From Allium sativum (taxonomy: Eukaryota; Streptophyta; Magnoliopsida; Asparagales; Amaryllidaceae): 64,000 nt of DNA. Positions 32,181 through 44,869 of the stretch are shown here, piece after piece (within the stretch, counting starts at the first letter, position 1; each line of letters begins with the position of its first letter). The position numbers and the translations under genes were made by a program. Below the pieces are notes generated by a model. It did no database searches, was not told where the DNA came from, and saw nothing but the letters and a program-made list of their open reading frames with translations. The stretch is taken from assembly GCA_030737875.1 (NCBI GenBank), contig CM060922.1, positions 320,752,956 to 320,816,955 of the forward strand, in the 5' to 3' direction.

Positions 32181-33322
32181 TACTGTTTAGGCGATTAAAC
32201 ATGAGAAATAAGAATATAATTACCCGTCCCCCGTGTGTGTGAGTGCAAGTGTGTGCCTGTGTATGTCTTAAAGAAAAAGAATAAAGGTTATCAAGATCTT
32301 CGAAGTATTAATCGTCATATGCGGTTAAGTTATGCTTTTGTTCAGTCCGGGAAGTCCGTTTCCAAGGTTCTAGCCTAACTGTCCATTGATGTACCGGGGT
32401 TAAGGTAGATTGCTCATTTTGCATGTTCGTTGGGTCGTTCGCCATCTGGATCATGATACATCTCCGGATCGTGTGTGGTGGCATTCGGATCGCGGCATGA
32501 ATCTGGATCATGAAGCAAGTATGGATCCGTAGCGGGGCGCTAGCCCGTGAGAGTGTTCCGGATCGGGTCGCTATGAGCTCATAGCGATCCGTATCCTCGT
32601 TACATCGCCACGATCCGCACCCTTGCTTCGAACACGATCCGATCGGATGCCAGACTCTACACCATAACTTCCTCTCTGACCCTCGCATCACCACGAACCG
32701 ATGCCCCGATCCGACTGGCAATCAAACCCCATCGTCTCGCCTCACTCACGATCCGATTCGACCTACTCCTTTCTTCTTCTTCTTCCTCTTCTCTGCCTCA
32801 CCTACGAGCTCGAACGACGAGATTCATGGCGTCTCCCCGGCCTCCAACACCTCAAAAACCACCGAATTCCACTCATTCCTTCGTCAAATCAGTCAAAAAA
32901 CTCAGAAATCACGAGAGAGAAAGCTTTTAACATAATTACCTTTCTTAAAGATTGGGAAAGCGAGTCGGTTTTTGTAGATTGAAAAAGAAATTAGGGTTTT
33001 CTTTCAGGGGGTCTGGCGGCGCAACGAGGAACGAAGAAGAAAAGGAAAAAGTAAAGGGGGGGTTCGGTTTATATAGACCGGGAGGCGACTGTAAGTCTCC
33101 CCTTTTTTGTTTTACTCGAGCCGTGAAAGTAGATGGGTCGTGGATCGAAGCCCATCGCGATTCGTGATGAAGCTCGCTCCGCCAACCAAAGCCCACCACG
33201 TTCCGAAGAGAAGCCTATTGCGCTCCGTGAACAAATCCGAATGCTCACCAAAAAACTCGAGATGAACATTTCACCCCTCGGATCGTGACACGAATATGCG
33301 ATCCGAGCCAATGATTCATAAA

Positions 33323-33326
<4 letters not shown>

Positions 33327-33392
<66 letters not shown>
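33327..33392. repeat. (AT)n(GT)n microsatellite
   Basis: About 20 AT units run directly into about 12 GT units. It lies inside the Tat-1 downstream region. Confidence 0.95.
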
Positions 33393-33626
33393 AGAAGTTT
33401 ACCCGGCAAATTGAAGAATGAAGTCTTCAAAGATTCCAGAAATGAGAACTACCCAATGAACGAAGAAACGATGGACGAGTTATACTGATTTTTATAGCGG
33501 TCAAAGAACGCAACTTTCCTGAGAAACACGACATTTCAGACAAATGCGACCATTGATTCACACCGTTCGGTGAAAAGATATCTCTGCAATTTCGAAGCAT
33601 GTTCCATCCTCGATAAAACATACTTC

Positions 33627-33638
33627 GAGGGGGCAAAA
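33627..33638 (+). other. Polypurine tract of Tat-1
   Basis: GAGGGGGCAAAA lies immediately before the 3' LTR start TGTTGG. It would prime plus-strand synthesis. Confidence 0.85.
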
Positions 33639-34378
33639 TGTTGGCTAGCTTTTTGGCCAAGCCACCAAGGTTCGCACATGAGAAAAGAGTATAAAGGTTC
33701 GTGCCTTTAATCCAAAGAAAACTCAATCGCGGTCATTCGCCAGCTTTCGGATCGCCACGCTCCCATTGGATCGCCACGAGCTGGTGCGAGCCGATCCGTC
33801 TACCTCATCGCGCTCCTATCAGATCGCCACAAGTTGGTGTGAACCGATCCGTCCACCTCGTCGCGACCCGATCCAGTCTGAGCCCAGAAGACGCAACGGT
33901 TACCACGAACTGGTCTTCAGTGATCCGAGATGTATGGATCTCGCGCTACCTATCCACAACAGTCATATTGACCAATTATTCATCTAGCCTTGATCCGATC
34001 CAATATTCTCAGGATTTGCGCCACGTATGACCGCGATCCGCCTGACAGAATCAGCTATAAATAGCCCAGAGATTGGCATTTTTTGGGATCTTTTGGCAGT
34101 ATCGAGTATTGATTCCACCATTACTGTCATACCACTATTTCTTATCAGTTTTATTTCGAGATTACTGAGAGAAATCATAATTGTAAAAGTGAGCTTGAGA
34201 GAAATCGTTGGTTGTACTAGTATTCAAAGTATAATCAATAGCATATAAAGTGGACGTAGGCTCGTTAACGCCGAACCACTATAAACCTTGTGTGTTCTCT
34301 TCTTTTTCCTCATTTTTCAGTTATAATTTTCTATGAATCAGAACAATTTGGGTGTTAGAGCCAAATTTTGATCTAACA
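33639..34378 (+). mobile_element. Tat-1 3' LTR, 740 bp
   Basis: It spans TGTTGGCTAGC to ...GATCTAACA and is followed by the duplication AAACC. It has a TATA box at 34,056-34,063 and an intact hairpin core GTGGACGTAGGC...GCCGAACCAC at 34,250-34,279. It differs from the 5' LTR by scattered substitutions and small indels (three substitutions in the first 100 bases), so the insertion is not recent. Confidence 0.95.
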
Positions 34379-34383
34379 AAACC

Positions 34384-37300
34384 TTTATGGATTTTATTTT
34401 AATCCTATTCATATTTCGAACATCGAAATAAATTCCATCGTTTCTTTTTCAAAACAAATTCCCACTTTCCTGTTTTACATTCACTGCTGAATTTACAATC
34501 CAAATTATCCACTAATAATTATTTCTATTTCATTTATAAACATTGTTTATAAATCACACTACTTGTTTTTATTATTAAAAAAGTTATTTTTTTTCTAGCC
34601 ATTCGAAATTCCATTTCCATTTTAAAAATAGATTTTCCCCCTTTTAAGTTCTTATTTCCATCCTTTATAATTCCCTTTATAAAGGTTAAGTTTGCATTCC
34701 ATTTTCAAATATCGGTGTTAAAACCAATTTCCACTTCTCTATATAAACTCAGACTTATATATTCAATTTATCAAATGATAAATATTTTTACTTAATTTAT
34801 AAACATCGTTTATAAATTAATCTTCTCAACTTATCCGTTAAAAAAGATTTCCATTAATTATTACTTTAAATAAACCTTCGCATACTTCTTTTACATCTTG
34901 AAATTCCCCTTAAAAATAATTTTATTAAGTTTCCAAAAATCCTATTTATTCCATATATTTCTTTACTTCTTATTACTTCCATTAAATAATTTAACCAAAA
35001 ACGACCTTTTAAACTTCCACATAACTGTTAATAATTTTATATAGAAGTTTGTTATTTAATTTTCACATATCTCCTTTTATAAAACCCATTTGATTTTATA
35101 AAATTCTTATTTCAATATACACTTCACATATACCTTTTTATAAAACCCTTTTGATTTTCTGAAATTCTTATTTCAATATACACTTTACAAAATTCTTTTT
35201 ATACATTCCAGTATTGCTTATGGTATTTAAAATACCATATAAAAAGACTAGTGCCATTCCAATACGTCAAAACCAATCACGGGTTTTATATCACATCATA
35301 TATCACAATATATGAAAAAACAATATAATAAATATTGAGGAATACAATTGGATCCCTTCAACCTATTTCCCTGTATCCACAGATGTTAAAGAATATAAGT
35401 AACATCAATTTCGTTTCAATATGAAATATTCTGATAAACAGAATCAATATTTATTTAACGATATAGATATACATATATAGTGTATATCTATATATGTATG
35501 CATATATAACCGAATCTATATTTTCAACCAAACAATTAGCAGTTCATCCAAACAAACAACACACAGAAATCAAACATCATTTATCAATACTAAATTACAT
35601 TTATAAAAACATAAACCGAACAAAGTTAGTGAGTTTTACTCACATTGGACAGTTATCGTCAAATAACGAATAACGATCATTGATTTTGATCCGGCAATTT
35701 GTTTCTCTATAAATTGTAACGAGCTACAATTCACTCTGAATTAGTTTCATTGTGTAGCCGCTGTCCATACGATCCCAACGGATCTTGTTTCGTCAATTTC
35801 TGATAACATATGACAATGATAAAAGTTTCAAAAGGTTATGTACATTTTCTGTAAATAAAAACTTAAAAAAATTTGAAGTTGGGCTTCACCTAATACTCGT
35901 GGCCTAATTCAAAAACCACCCGCTCATTTAAGCCCAGACCGACGTGTACCCTTCTTCCCCGATCTACGGTGATACTCCTGCTCCTCCTTCAAGCCATTAT
36001 GCATCTTTAACTCCCTATCTTACATCCTCAATACTTCACAGACCCACAATCCGACTTCACCATCTCCTTCCTCTTTGTAGCAGCCTCAGCCTTATACCTA
36101 AAACAACCAACTTGAGCCCCCCTCCTGAATGCGTCGTTCTTCATCTCCCCACGACACCAGGGCCTTGCGGCAAAAAAGTAAGTCGATCTCCACTAAATTC
36201 GACCAACACACTCTATTTAACCACAAAAACTCACATCTAACATTAAAAACTGGAATCGTTTCTCCATTTTCGAGAATATCCAAACCCTATACTCACGGTT
36301 CAAAACGACATCGACCAAATTCTTCTTGGTTTCCAAGGAAATGTACCTTGAATCGAAGAGCATCAATGAGGATCGCGTATATATATATATTTGAGGATTT
36401 ATAAAAGTTTCTTTTGATTTGAAATGATTTTAATATCTCAAATTTTTGCTGCGATCTTCATTTTGTAGCGACGTGATTTTTAGTTGACCTGGGAACAAAA
36501 TGGTTAGGGTTAGGAGGTTGTTGTCATATTTATAGAGGAAGAAAATTATTTTTTTATTTGATTATTTTCAATATAATAAGCTACTGCTATTTGTATTTGT
36601 TTTCTAAAAATTTGTATGATCACATACGATACCCAAATCCAAAGAAAATGGACATACACCTGCAGTTTGACATTATGGACCCAATGAAACTTGTTTTGTC
36701 GAATTCTGAATCCGTTTACTCACACAACGTATTTTTAAAGTCAAATTATTGACTGTTTTTCACGTTAAAATTCCATACGGTCACATACTGACTCCAAAAA
36801 TCACGAAAATTGAAATCTAACAATAATTTAATATTCTGGATCCAACAAAATTAGTTTCATCGAAAATGGAGGTCGTTTATAAAAATGACTATTTTTAAAG
36901 CTCTAAATTAACCCATTTAAATATTAATATATTTAAAAACAATTTAATTTAATATTAATAAATTAATATTATTGTATATATATAATCACATACAATATCA
37001 TATAACTCCAAAATATTCACATTTGGATTTATAACTCGATATTTCAAAATTCCTAGTTATATCGATATTCGATTTATATTTAAATCCTTTTATGATTTAA
37101 ATAAATCATTATAAATTATAAAGAAATTCATAGCGACTTTCTGAAAATTTGATTTGATCATAACTCCCAATCCACACAACGAAATCTCGAATTTTCTCTT
37201 TCATTATAAAAACATACTTCACCAGCTCCGAACATTTCTTGTTTCACAGAAATCCGACTTAAAACGAATTTTGTATATTCGTTTAAAGTTCGAATCGCCA

Positions 37301-37613
37301 AATTACGAACTACCGTGCCATTTTGAGCTCGATTATAATTATAATTTAAATTATATGTTCAAATGACATTTATAAATATATTCGTTAATATAATTCAACT
37401 CAAACCGAGATTTAATGTTTTTAAATAATTCAATACACATAATATTGACAATTCAACTTAATTCCAATTATTTTGAAATTAAATATATTTTTCTATTATT
37501 TATATTAATTAAGTATTCAATACTATTTAATTAAACAACCATTTAAATCTCTCAATCACTATTTAAATAATTAAATTAATTAATTATTATACCATAAAAT
37601 ACGGGATATTACA
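34384..37613 (-). mobile_element. Family A 5' LTR, segment 3 of 3 (LTR start)
   Basis: This resumes after Tat-1 and ends on the plus strand with CGGGATATTACA, which is the LTR start on the minus strand. The part 35,664-37,613 duplicates 6,769-8,704. The following GATAT (37,614-37,618) is the expected target duplication, but its partner lies outside the window. AT-rich with no supported gene; the block 35,930-36,360 is the more GC-rich part. Confidence 0.85.
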
Positions 37614-40347
37614 GATATTGTAGAGGAATTTGGAAGATAGATATATATCTTTATTCCCCATATGATATGTGTTGGTTTCAGAATTTGATAATGAATATAA
37701 GCCGATATAATTTCTGTTTAGAGCCTTATATTTAATATCAAAGTGGATTTTGGGTTTGTAGTGAATGGTGTCTTCAGGAACACTGTTCTTAAACCCCGTG
37801 TGAGAAGAATAAATATTTTGATTAAGATTATTTGAGTTCCAGTTATATTTAGTAATTGCAATAAAATTTTATGTGATTTTGGGTTTATCGTGAACAGTGT
37901 TTCAAATAACATTGGTTCTTTAACCCAGTTAAAGACAGGATTACATGTTTAACATTGTATTTCGAACTTTATTGTTGATCTCTACAAAATATATATCTGT
38001 TTGGTGGCGCAGAATTTATTCTCTTTCATAACACCCTTCTTTGAGACGTATGAACTTAGTGGTTATATATCGGTAGAAATCAGTGGTACGGTGTAGATTG
38101 TCGATGTGGCATGTTTGTTTTTCCAAAGTTAAATAATCATTAAATAATGATTGTTGGAAGAATAAAACTAAGTGATGTTTTAATGATTCTTTAATTAGAT
38201 TAAAATGAGAATGTGATAATTTAAATCATCAAATTTGGGAAACGATCGAGAATGAAAGACCACTAGTTTTACTCCAGGCGATAATTAAATGTTTAATTAG
38301 ATTTGAACGTGAAATGGTAGTTAAATTTACCGATAACACCATGGGTGTTAGATATGGAGTACTACCAGTTTTGCTCCAGGGGTGAATAGGTTGGGATTGG
38401 GATTAATGTAATAAATGATTACTTTAGTAAGGCTCGATAATACTAACTGGTTTATAAACCTTAATTTGGTTTAGAATTGTGAAAAGACAAAATCAAATCT
38501 TTTGAATTGATATTCAAAGGAAGATTAAAGAATAAATTTAAAGAATTTATCTTTGATAAAAATACTGGGAACCTTTCCCTAATGATGTGAATATTTGAAT
38601 AAAATAATATTCTGAGTTGGAATGTGGCGTATGATGTTTTTTTATAGCACTTGATTATTCTTTATAAAATACGAAGGTTATTTGGAAAGACTAGGTTTAT
38701 CCCATTTTGAATAACTGATACGACGACTACAAGTCAACGATGAAGATGGTGGTTGAAGAGAGGAGAGCTTTACATCGTTTGTATGAATACTGATGTCTCG
38801 ATTGGGCCGCACACCCAAGATAAGGTAATAAGTGGTGGTCGTCTAGGCGTACTTGGAAATCGATCGGATATGCGAGGACCTCTCTCTTGTATTGGACACA
38901 TAGGACAAGGAATAAGGCGCCTCCGATTTCGTTCAGACCCAGAACGAACTTGTAAATGGATGTGTATCCGACATTGGATTTCATTCTCTGTTGATTGATT
39001 TCTATTAAATATATTTATCTGTTTGGTGGCGGAGAATTTATTCTCTTGCTTAACACCCTTCTCTTAAACGTACGAGCTTAGAGGTTATATATTGATAGAC
39101 ATCAGTTGCATGGCATGAATTGTCAGTGTGGCATGCTGAGATACAAATGATCAAGGCTTTGTTTGAAAAGCAAAGTCTTGTGGTTGATGATCAAAGTACG
39201 GCTTTAAATAGCATATCTTTGTGTATAGTGTTAATTCGCGAGCCTCACACCTCGGTATGAGTTAAAAAAGGGATAAGGGACGTAGTGAGTGCACACATTT
39301 CTTTCTAGCTAGGAGTGGTGTCATGGTATGGAGCCCAGACATTTTTACTTATGTGGATGATGGATTGCGAGGCGCCTTGGATTTGAGTCCCTAGTTGCTC
39401 TTGATATAGTCGACTTACTGACCATTTTAGAGGTTTGATAGGACCGAGAAACGTATGTTTAGGAATAGTTAATCCACTAAAGTATGTCCGGACCGACATT
39501 GTAGGATCCAAGGGTTTCCCATAGGTGCGATCCTGGGTCATTCCGTTAGAGATGGCCCGAATCGGTAAGGAGTACATCCCTTGCCTTGACTCATGATGGG
39601 AATCCAATTTCCAATACGACATTCTTCGGTTTTAGTTGTAGAACTAGTATGGCGACATGATATATGGTACCCATGTCGTCTATGAGTGATACATTTATAT
39701 TGAAGTTGTTTTGGCACTATAAACTTATAATAATATCAAAAGGATTTGTTTTAAACGTATCAAGCATGTGGGAAAACTTTATCCTTCGGCTTGCGTTGCA
39801 TTATGTGATGGGACTTGAGTTCTATAATAGCTTCATTTTCCAAAAAGCATTGCGTTATTTTATTTTAAACTAAGATTCATGTGGTGTAAACCCATTCCGT
39901 GTTATATGGCGTGGTCCCATAATTTCCAAAATTTTAAAGTAAAGATTTAATAACTGTTTTAGTTCTCACACCAGTCTCATGATTGACTCAGAGTTTATTG
40001 TTTCTACCTAAACTTTGGGTGCCCATATTTTTCACATGGGCAGTCGGTAGTTTTGGTTTTGCAGATTATTTCATTTCGCAGGATCCTAAATTACAGCTGG
40101 AGCTATATTCGGAAAGCTTTGTATCTGTATATTTCTTTCACTTGGGTCAGTTATTATTTTCCACTACGCATTGTACTTATGTATTATTTTCCGCTGCTAT
40201 GTAATTTTAATCTCTGATATTGTATTTCCAATGTGTAATATTTATTCATACTCTGGAATATTCTTGAACTCTGATGTAAATTGTTGTAATGGCTATGAAA
40301 TGTTCTATTGTTTATGTTCTGATGCGTCGTGTTCTCAACTTAATCTA
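37614..40347 (+). mobile_element. Family B copy 3 (B3): truncated LTR
   Basis: This is the reverse complement of B1 over roughly 690-3,150, for example TTACAGCTGG...CGGAAAGC (40,090) against B1 near 885-905 and GGTTAAACCCGG near 2,260. The left end is cut by family A at 37,613/37,614. The right end stops about 55 bp short of the LTR end and joins Tat-2 sequence without LTR termini. It holds two copies of a block TATCTGTTTGGTGGCG...GAATTTATTCTC (about 37,990 and 39,015), where B1 has one. Confidence 0.75.
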
Positions 40348-41449
40348 GGCTTTCCCAAAATCCATCACCCGGGAGGAAAAAGAAACCTGGTTCAAAGAAG
40401 CCTACTTCCAAAAGCTGGGTTCGAAGGCTGAGCGCCGAGAAGCCAAATGTAGAAATCAGCAAAGAGAGAAGTTTCCTGCCAAGAATGCCCCAAAAATAGT
40501 GCAAGGAGAACCAAACAAAGAGTACTTTCCTGAAACTTGCTCGAAAGATTCATAGGCCGCGAGAGACTCCTACGGTCCGCGATCTACAAGGGGAGATTGG
40601 TGCATTTCCCCTTCCAAATTTAGAAAACCTACAAATGCCTGACATTATCCATTCACCATAGAGCTTAGACCCAAACCGATTTTTTGCCAACCAATTTGAG
40701 GGAATGTCCTTCCTAGCTAAACAGAAAGGTATCGAAGGTAATGATCTTATCCTTAGCATGAGGATTATCCACATCACAATAACCTATTTCTTATGCATAA
40801 GTTGAAGGTTGTTTGTCTTACGGCTTTTGTTTTCTTTGCAGATGACATTGACGAAGAGTTTTACTGCGACCTTTTCGCCTCTCTCGCAATGGAAATTAGG
40901 CCGGACGAGCCCACTTTGTCGCACATTGGGAGAGGAAATGATGACAAAGATGAAAACTGTAAGAGGGAGGAGGAGAGGAGGGCAGAGGATGCGAAGAGAG
41001 ACAAAGGCAGTGAGAGAAGGAGAGAAGAAAATGAGAAAGAGAAAGAAAAGGAGGAAGAGAAAGAAAAGGAGGAAGAGAGAAGGAGCAAAGTAAAGGGAGA
41101 GAAAGGTGAACGATTGACCCAGGATCATGGCAAGCAGAAGAAAAAATGCTTGAGGAAACATGATCGAGCATCAAGAGTTATGGAAGAGTTGGGGGGCATG
41201 CCCAAAAAGAAGAAAGGGGATGAGTCCCCCCAAGTCCAAGAGATGAGAAGAAGTCGAACACTCTCGAGCGGTGCTGAGTCACCTCAGGCCTTCGGTCGGG
41301 CCTTCTTCCATTGATCAAGTCCAAGAGTTGGAATGGGATTTCCCAGACTTCATTTTTTCAGGCATCGAGCCTGCCCCTAAGCTATAGCCATTATCGCGCA
41401 GCTTTCGCCGCCATATGCACAATAACCTTGAATATGCTCTTTTCCAATA
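40348..41449 (+). pseudogene. Tat-2 antisense gene, upstream part
   Basis: This is on the strand opposite to Tat-2 pol. An open stretch near 40,360-40,557 reads SITREEKETWFKEAYFQKLG and ends in a stop. An acceptor TTTTCTTTGCAG closes at 40,841, and the next exon (from 40,842) begins DDIDEEFYCDLFASLAM, then a highly charged Glu/Lys/Arg run and QEMRRSRTLSSGAESP. After a frame change, QELEWDFPDFIFSGIEPAP corresponds to the QFPDIFF region of the Tat-1 antisense protein. The exon is broken by B2 inside the duplication CAATA (41,445-41,449). The Transposase_28-like N-terminus is missing. Ser-rich frames on the other strand are shadows of the charged run. Confidence 0.65.
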
Positions 41450-42089
41450 TGTAACGACCCGGATTTTGCCCGACCCCAATCGATCGCATGATCGATCAAG
41501 ACCGTGCAAATTCCGCATACTTAACTTTGGGCATACAACACATCAGGAAAACAACACAGACTTATATAACATCAATAATAAATGTTACATCAGAGTACAG
41601 AATATATCAGAGTACATCGGAATAAAATTACAGCGGAAGATAAATTACAATACATTAATACATTGCAGCGGAACTAATCTCAGCGGAAGGCCATCAATAT
41701 TCTGGACCCAGCTTCAGGCTACAATCCAGGATCCTGCTTAACTATATCTGCAAAAAGCTACTCGACTGCCCGTGTGGAAAGAGGGCACCCGAGTTTGCAA
41801 AGTGAAACAAACTACAGGTCAGTCGTGGGACTGGTGTGAGAATTCTTAACTTAACATATCTAATAAGAAGGCTAATCACAGGACCACGCCGCTAACGTGG
41901 AACGGGTTTACTCCATTGGATTGCCAGTGCATAAATAAAGTAAATCGTCAAATAACGTAATGCTTTTTAGAAAAAAATGAAACCATTATAAGACCCAGGT
42001 CCCATCACACAATGCAACGCAAACCGGAGGATAGGATTTTACCTTATAACGGTCAAAAGATGCTTGATACGTAAAAAAAACGATATTAT

Positions 42090-42100
<11 letters not shown>

Positions 42101-42143
<43 letters not shown>
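42101..42143. repeat. (GT)n(AT)n microsatellite
   Basis: A GT run (from about 42,090) leads into about 20 AT units inside B2. Confidence 0.95.
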
Positions 42144-42146
<3 letters not shown>

Positions 42147-44869
42147 AAACATTTCAAATATAATATCAATCCTAGACGGCATAGCTACCATATACTATGT
42201 CGCCATACTAGTTATACAATCAAAACCGCAAGAGGCGTATTGGAAATTGGGTTTCCATCATGAGTCAAGGCTAGGGAGGAGCTCCTGACCGATTCAAGAC
42301 ACTCTAGCAATGTCCCAGGATTCGGACGCTAGCGAACCCTTGGACACAGCAGGGCCGGTCCACAAATACTTTAGTGGATTAGTTATGCCTGAATACACGC
42401 TCCCCGATCCTATTGGACCTCCAAATAAGCCGTGGGCGACCGATAAGAATAAACCGAGGCCTCGCAAAATTCCAACAACCACATAAGCAAATGTCAGCCA
42501 GTTTAAGCACTGACACCACTTCTAGTTAGAAAGAAACGTACGCACTCCCTGCGTTCCCTTCTCCCATTTTAGACTCAACCGGTGTGTGAGGCTCGCGAAG
42601 TCACGATATACACAAAGCTATGACTAAAGAGACTGTGCTTTGATCATCAACCACAAGGCCTGCTTTTCAACAAAGCCTTGATCATTTGCATTTTAGCATG
42701 TCACATTGTCAGACCCTACCATATTATTGATCATCTACCAATATATATATAACCTCTAAGCTCATACGTCTTAGAGAAGGGTGATAAGTAAAGAATAAAT
42801 TCTTCACCACCAAATAGAAATATATAATCAGTAGCATTCAACAAATACAGTAGAAAGGAATACAATGTCAGACATACAATCCGTTTACAAGTCCGTTCTG
42901 GGTCTGAGCGAAACAACGTGTCCGTCGATCTCCAAATGCGTTTGGATGATCATTACCAAATACCTTGCCTTGGAAGGCCAATCCCAATTCAAGATACCAG
43001 TCATCATCATCCCAACGATGTGAAAACCTTCGGTCTTCAACCACCGCCTTCATCTTCGACTCTTGATCGTTGTGATGATTATTCAGAATGGGTTAAACCC
43101 GGTCTTTCTGAATAACTCGCGTTTTTGGGATTAAAAAGCAAATATTGGAAAATCACACATTATGCCACATTCCAATTCCGAGTATTCTTCTAATAAGATA
43201 TTCATATTAGAAGATTCTCATTAATTTTATCAAAGATAAACTCTGAAAATAAAATCTTAAATCTTCCTTAAAAGATTAATTAAAACTCAGTTTTGATTTG
43301 ATATCAAAAATCATTATTACAAGATCATTTATTTTAGGAATAAATCTTGTCTTAAACAGGTTAAAGAACTAGTGTCCTTTAAAACACAGTTCACGATAAA
43401 CCCACAAATCTATTTATAAATTATGGAATTCCATGGAAATCAAATCAATACATAATCGATATAGATTTCTGTATCGGACTAATAATATAAATGGAATAAC
43501 GGCAAAGCCTCTTAAATTCCATATATAATATCGGTCTTCTTTTACATAAGCCCATCTCGATTATAACCAATCGAATTTCCACTTAATTCCAATTTAATAT
43601 ATTAAATTGGAAAACTTGATTTTTAGAAAATGCCTTTTTCTTTTTCTTCTATAAAATAGATTTATAAATTCCAAATAATAATTTCAATGTAAATTGGATT
43701 AAATGACAAATGTCATTTAAAACATCATCCACGATAAATCCACTTCACACCTCAATTTATTTCATAACACAAAATATAATTGCAAATCCTAATAATCTTT
43801 TAAAAAACATATTTTAAAATAATCATTAAAAATATTCTTTATATAAAAGATTCTAAATGAGAAGTATTCTTTATATTACAAATTTTTATCTTTTACAAAT
43901 ATTCTTTGTTTTAACATATACTTGATTAACAATATTTTCTCTTATGAAAATATATACTTTATATAAAAAGGATTTCTAATGTAAAAATATTCTTATTTAA
44001 AAGAACACCTGAATCGAAATGCGACTCAAACATTTACCATATAATTTGGATTATATAGATTTCACACACATCATATATATGATAAGAATAGTATAATCAT
44101 CAAGTCATCCATTACATCCAAAGTGTAATTTCCACTGTGTAAGCATTAAAATTAAATAATAACGCTCATCGCAGCATGTCGATCCAACGATCAACATACA
44201 GCTTAATATTGGGATTAGTGTATGTAAAATTTCATCCCAACACCCGTGTGGGGTTTCAACCAATAAACAAATAATAAACTAATTTGTGCACTTGGGCGAT
44301 GTGTGAAAATTATCGTCCCAATCACATAAATAAGTCGGGTAACTTGCGAATGGAAGTGTAATACACAATATATAATCATGACAAGAAAATGTCTCTTTTA
44401 CATTATACAAAATTCTATTGCAATGAACGAATAAGGATAATAACTTCATCTCTATTGACAATTTCTATTCCGCTAGTTTAAACTCAAGCAAAAATGGTTA
44501 TATTGTTTTGGCAATTCTAATGAGACAAAAATGATAATTTTGATTTAACTAACCTATCTTGACAAGTATATAACTTTCCAAACATAAGATATACATATAT
44601 TGATCCATAAATTGCTTTAACTAATTCATTTTGACAAAATGAATATTTCTGACGAAAGTCTATTTTGGTTTAACTAATCTCCTTAATGAAATATGAACTT
44701 CATCAAGAATATATATTTTAATGTACAATCTTTCTATTGCCTCTAATTTAAAAATAGAAAATAATATTTTTAGTCCTACCCTCTTATTTTCATATAAAAT
44801 GTAAATAGAGATATGATTTCTTAAAACTATATTTTTATTTGCATTAAGAGACAAATAAAAATGTAATCC

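Larger units (their letters stand above)
32181..33638. other. Tat-1 region between antisense gene and 3' LTR
   Basis: About 1.46 kb without a supported gene. It is rich in GATCC/GGATC words (32,440-32,760), which also recur in the LTR. It contains the 18-bp palindrome CGCTATGAGCTCATAGCG (32,569-32,586), a (CT/TTC)-rich stretch near 32,770 and an (AT)n(GT)n microsatellite (33,327-33,392). Because it lies upstream of the antisense gene it may hold that gene's promoter. Minus-strand frames at 32,308-32,721 and 33,069-33,311 have no recognisable product. Confidence 0.6.
16689..34378 (+). mobile_element. Tat-1: nearly complete Ty3/gypsy element of the Tat lineage
   Basis: The LTRs are 16,689-17,290 plus 21,099-21,217 (split by C2) and 33,639-34,378. 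Flanking duplications are AAACC at 16,684-16,688 and 34,379-34,383. The interior has gag, protease, RT, two RNase H domains and integrase, then about 6 kb downstream of pol with tandem repeats and an antisense spliced gene. Two RNase H domains and the extra downstream gene are the signature of the Tat lineage. Without C2 the element is about 13.9 kb. It inserted into the family A 5' LTR. Stops and frameshifts make it non-functional. Confidence 0.95.

Noticed and set aside
40861..41174. Ser/Leu-rich minus-strand frames.
   Set aside because: They are antisense shadows of the Glu/Lys/Arg-rich exon of the Tat-2 antisense gene.
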